Part shown: positions 60,580-64,000 of the stretch, piece by piece
Layout: every line of letters starts with the position of its first letter
Position numbering within the stretch: position 1 is the stretch's first letter
Assembly (NCBI GenBank): GCA_024449915.1
Contig: JAMZAV010000634.1
Location: 1 to 64,000 of the forward strand
Direction: 5' to 3'
DNA: 64,000 bases
Source of the DNA: Sweltsa coloradensis
Taxonomy: Eukaryota; Arthropoda; Insecta; Plecoptera; Chloroperlidae
Translations under genes and position numbers: made by a program
The notes under the pieces: model-generated
Database searches by the model: none
The model's input: the letters and a program-made list of their open reading frames with translations, nothing else
What the model was told of the DNA's origin: nothing

Positions 60580-62232
60580 GTACGAGACGAGCGCGAGTTA
60601 CAGTCGCGTTGGTGGAGGAGCGTTTTCTATTCAGCCTTCGTGTCCTACATTAGTGATGTTAAAACATCTATACGTGAGTTTTGTTTTGCTTTATCAAATT
60701 TGGGCCCGAAGATTAAAACAAAATATAATATGCGTAGAACGACGGACACTAGAGTATGTAATTAGTAAGATTTTGTTTTATGTTTCTGCAAAATTGGTAA
60801 AATACCAATATAAACGAACCATATCGACTGAACAACAACAACAACAAACAACAAAGTATAACCATAACTAACATAACCACATACACATCACCATGATATG
60901 ATCCTTAGCCTATTTCACATTTATCAATTTTGATACAATCTTGTTGTCGCCTCAACGCGATTGATTGACTTTAGGCAAGTTAATGGGTATGTTCACAAAT
61001 TTCCTCGAAACAGTCTTAAACGGATTCCAGATTTATTTTAGCTGGTTCGTTTAGTAGTTAAAATTATTGTAAAAGTTCAATACTAGTATTCTCTTATTAA
61101 CGTAATTTAATTACTTGAAAACGTCTGACATCTGACTACATTGCGTCACGGATACTGTCAAAGGGATAAGTCCTGAGTGACTAAACCAAGCGAGACTAGT
61201 GGACACAGATTACTTAGACACAATACATATGATCTCGCATGCAACGAACACGAACTTTTAATAAAGTTTTTATCTCGACTCGACCACCGACTTTGCAATG
61301 ACGCCGACAAAAATGGAAGCCATGTAGAAAGATAAATTGACACAATTATTCCTGGTTAGCGTAGTCATGATGCAGGCAAAAACGAAGGAAAAAACAAATC
61401 GAGTTTTAGCAGGTTTAGAGATCTAAATCTCTGAAAGTTATTCGTTTCAACTCGCAGTGCATCTCCGAGGCCAATGTTTTACACGTGAAGCGGGAGGGGG
61501 CGGCGAAATATTGCAAAGCGCGGGCGGAGTAGGCGCTCGGTCTACGAACATGCGAGATAGGTAGTTAAATCATATTGTGATTTCTTCTTGTGTAAATTGA
61601 TGAGTCACTTGAACAAATTTATACACTCTGGCTTGTGAAAAATGTGTTTTTCAAAATTAAACGAAAAAGTTTTAATACAACATAACTCACTTTTTTGTGT
61701 AGTACCTATTTACCTGGATTATTAATAATTTTTTTACTTTAACCAAAGTCATTAAAGCTGGATTAGCTTGAAAATAATGTTCCTTTTTTTAAACAAATAA
61801 ATACCTGTGTGTTTAGAACTTTCGTTTTTTTTTATTATGACGTGTGTGTATAGTTGTTATTAAATTTGTAACAGTTGAGTACGATACCTATAAACTGGCT
61901 CCACGAAACCTTTATATTCTATCTCTTTTTCCTTGTACTTTATCATATATTACAGAACAAACATAACATAAACAACCATATGCCGTAACAGTAACTTTCT
62001 AATGTGCTATTATACTCAGGTCCACATGTATAATGAAGTAAACTTACTCGAAATAAAGTGTTTACGCCCAGTATTACGATGTTTATTCTGGGCCAGCGTT
62101 AAATTTTTATTTGTATAAATAATCTAGATTCAAAATAGTTTATATTATCATAGTTTGATAAAACTGCATTGTTTAACATATTATTGTGAATGTTATTAAT
62201 ATTTCTCCGGGCGTCTCGTGTCGTCCCCTCAG
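60580..62232 (+). other. NOS intron (1.7 kb)
   Basis: No repeat or exon recognised. A short CAA-rich run (60832-60852) is a simple repeat. GC-rich patch at 61480-61550. Confidence 0.6.
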
Positions 62233-62472
62233 GAATTGGCCTGGAAGACCCACATCTGGAAGAAGGGAAGAGATCTGGGCAAGAGCAAGAAGTCCCGCCG
62301 GAAGTTCCACTTCAAACAGATCGCCCGTGCAGTGAAGTTCACCTCGAAACTGTTCGGTCGCGCACTCTCTCGGCGCATCACCGCCACTGTGCTCTACGCC
62401 ACTGAGACCGGCAAGTCCGAGATGTACGCCAAGAAACTCAGCGAGATCTTCGGACACGCCTTCAACGCGCAG
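62233..62472 (+). CDS. NOS: Nitric oxide synthase exon: calmodulin-binding and FMN start
   Basis: Exactly 80 codons. After [14 protein letters not shown] comes the basic, amphipathic segment [18 protein letters not shown] ... [11 protein letters not shown], the calmodulin-binding linker of animal NOS, and then [19 protein letters not shown], the first strand and phosphate-binding loop (T-E-T-G-K-S) of the FMN-binding flavodoxin-like domain. Calcium/calmodulin binding here gates electron flow from the reductase to the heme. Acceptor CCTCAG|GAA, donor CAG|GTATTT. Phase 0 at both ends. Confidence 0.98.
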
Positions 62473-63045
62473 GTATTTCAAGTGGAGACTCTAGCCTCTT
62501 GTGAGGTTTTTTACTAATTGGAATTATTATTTGATGTGAATCAATGATTATATACTTCACTGCCAAGAACAAGCCCGAAACCTTGCTATAGTTTAAGATT
62601 GTTGTGTGTGTATTTTTTTCATTTCAGACTCAGTTTTTTCTGCGAGTTAGCAAACCCCAAAACATGTTAAATTTATTGTAAATGTTTACATAATTGTTAT
62701 GACCAAACGGGATGATTTGTAAACCAAATATACGAAGAAAGGCAGTGCCAAAGCGACGAATCCCATTGCGCCCAAACCTTTTTGTCCCAATGCGCCCACT
62801 TTTATACCTGCCCCGAAAGAAAATGCTAAACGTTGCGGATTTGGGCGCATTGGGAATGGGATTTGGCGCTTTGGGACGATACCCGAAGAAAGGCACCACA
62901 TAAATTAAGAAGTCTATGCGATCACTTTAATCGTTCGAAAGTACGAATGATCTCGATTCAGAGCATGTTTGTGTTAATTGTATTGTGATTTAGAACTTGA
63001 TCCAGTTTTCCTGCTTGTCCCCTGATGTGCAACCTCCGTGTGCAG
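62473..63045 (+). other. NOS intron (573 bp) with a MITE-like insert
   Basis: Holds the 139 bp inverted-repeat sequence at 62745-62883. Nothing else recognised. Confidence 0.8.
62745..62883. mobile_element. Small MITE-like inverted repeat with 12 bp direct flanks
   Basis: CGAAGAAAGGCA stands on both sides (62733-62744 and 62884-62895). The enclosed sequence is imperfectly palindromic: CCAAAGCGACGAATCCCATT and GCGCCCAAA on the left, TTTGGGCGCATTGGGAATGG and GATTTGGCGCTTTGG on the right. This is compatible with a small DNA element plus target duplication. Twelve bp is long for most superfamilies, so the flanks may instead be part of the element. Confidence 0.5.
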
Positions 63046-63150
63046 GTGTACTCGATGGCCGACTACGACATGTCCAGCATCGAGCACGAAGCGCTGCTAT
63101 TGGTCGTGACGTCAACGTTCGGCAACGGGGATCCCCCTGAGAACGGCGAG
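63046..63150 (+). CDS. NOS: Nitric oxide synthase exon: FMN domain
   Basis: Thirty-five codons: [20 protein letters not shown] and [15 protein letters not shown]. The S-T-F-G-N-G-[DE]-P-P-E-N-G motif is the second FMN-binding loop of NOS and cytochrome P450 reductase-type flavodoxin domains. Acceptor TGCAG|GTG, donor GAG|GTGAGA, phase 0. The remaining FMN, FAD and NADPH exons lie to the right of the window. Confidence 0.98.
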
Positions 63151-64000
63151 GTGAGATCTCACTTCCCTTGTAGTGGTATCACTGCACTAGGATAAACACA
63201 CACTTCACTCTTTATGCGAGAAGAAACTTGCATATCCACCACACCTTTACAACAATGTTTCACTCTAATATCGTATAGTATTCACGGAGTGGGAAGTCAG
63301 GTGCTAACGTCATAAGTGAGATTATTTGACAAAATCGGAAATACCTACCTAACTAACGGCTGCTGTTCGATCCCTGAATCTGGTTGAAAAAGATGTTTAA
63401 CGTGCGGAAGGTTTAGTGTTGGAAATGTCGACTAAGTGAACGTGACAAATTAGGCTTGTTCATACCACTAATTTATAACAAGTATTGGAAAATCGTGAGG
63501 CGCCGATTTGACTTCCGTTACAAAAGAGCGCGTAAGCAGGAGGGGAGAACGTTATACCACGAGCATATGTCATCACCGACATCTTACACAGTAATTAGTA
63601 TTTAGCCAGAAGAAAACGATTGATTTCATATTAGCAAAAATAATATATAAATTGACCACGTAAATGAAAGATGAAACGCGTTGCACTACTATAATTTAAA
63701 CTTTGTTTTTCACTAATAAATGTATATTTAAGTGAATCAATGTTATTCATATTAAATATAAATAACTGCATTTTTGACTGAATTGTTGTAATATAAAATA
63801 TTCTCAATAATTTAAGGGTTGTGAAGAATCTATACAATATAAGAAAATAATAGAACTTTCGCTGAATTTAGGCCAATCATTCTTCTTCTTTGCTGTGTAC
63901 TTTTATAAATTCCATCGTGTTTCATCTGTTTGATCTGAAGTTGCCCCTTATTCAACAGCAGAGGTAGGGTGTGGCGTAGAATTAACTCCTCTGCGTGAGA
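63151..64000 (+). other. NOS intron, continues past the window edge
   Basis: AT-rich, no exon or recognised repeat up to the right edge. The reductase exons would follow. Confidence 0.6.

Overview
This is a eukaryotic, repeat-rich nuclear window, most likely from an arthropod with a large, intron-rich genome. The evidence is a set of nitric oxide synthase (NOS) exons whose residues follow insect NOS more closely than vertebrate NOS (for example the stretches [26 protein letters not shown] and [10 protein letters not shown]), a U1 snRNA whose 5' part and Sm site look insect-like, and several repeat phrases that recur in arthropod genomes. The species cannot be named from the sequence alone.

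Layout. (1) 1-8.7 kb is TE- and satellite-filled sequence, presumably intron 1 of a minus-strand CFAP299 (C4orf22-like) gene. Its first coding exon is at 8742-8908. The intron holds a 2.1 kb inverted-repeat element (851-2927), about five copies of a ~290 bp satellite (5640-7160), a Helentron-like copy and a 0.5 kb palindrome (8080-8586). (2) 9-12 kb holds a Helentron-like element and a U1 snRNA gene (11204-11366, +). (3) 12-23.5 kb is a homopolymer-rich, low-information block with no believable gene. Its last 3.5 kb, strongly A/G-rich on the + strand, is probably the badly decayed or badly sequenced front of a LINE. (4) 23.5-27 kb carries the readable reverse-transcriptase half of that LINE, ending in an (ATT)n tail. 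It is split by a 1.8 kb terminal-inverted-repeat transposon with a clean 9 bp target duplication, and that transposon itself contains the 3' end of a second, CR1/L2/Jockey-like LINE. (5) From 32.3 kb to the right edge, eight consecutive + strand NOS exons cover the oxygenase domain from the heme-cysteine region, the calmodulin-binding segment and the start of the FMN domain. The 5' exons and the rest of the reductase are not seen.

The NOS introns are loaded with elements: five Helentron-like copies between 43.2 and 48.4 kb, tRNA-like fold-back elements, retroelement 3' ends, and a hAT-type element (49944-50869) made largely of GGCCCG repeats with a perfect 8 bp target duplication. All seven observed NOS splice junctions have matching phases. 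The single defect is one extra C in a six-C run in the exon at 60282-60579.

The most interesting items are the Helentron-like family with its hidden 3' hairpin plus CTAG ending, the three-level nested insertion at 24-26 kb, the GGCCCG-packed hAT element, the antisense tRNA-like elements sharing a hairpin motif, and the altered loop of the U1 snRNA copy.
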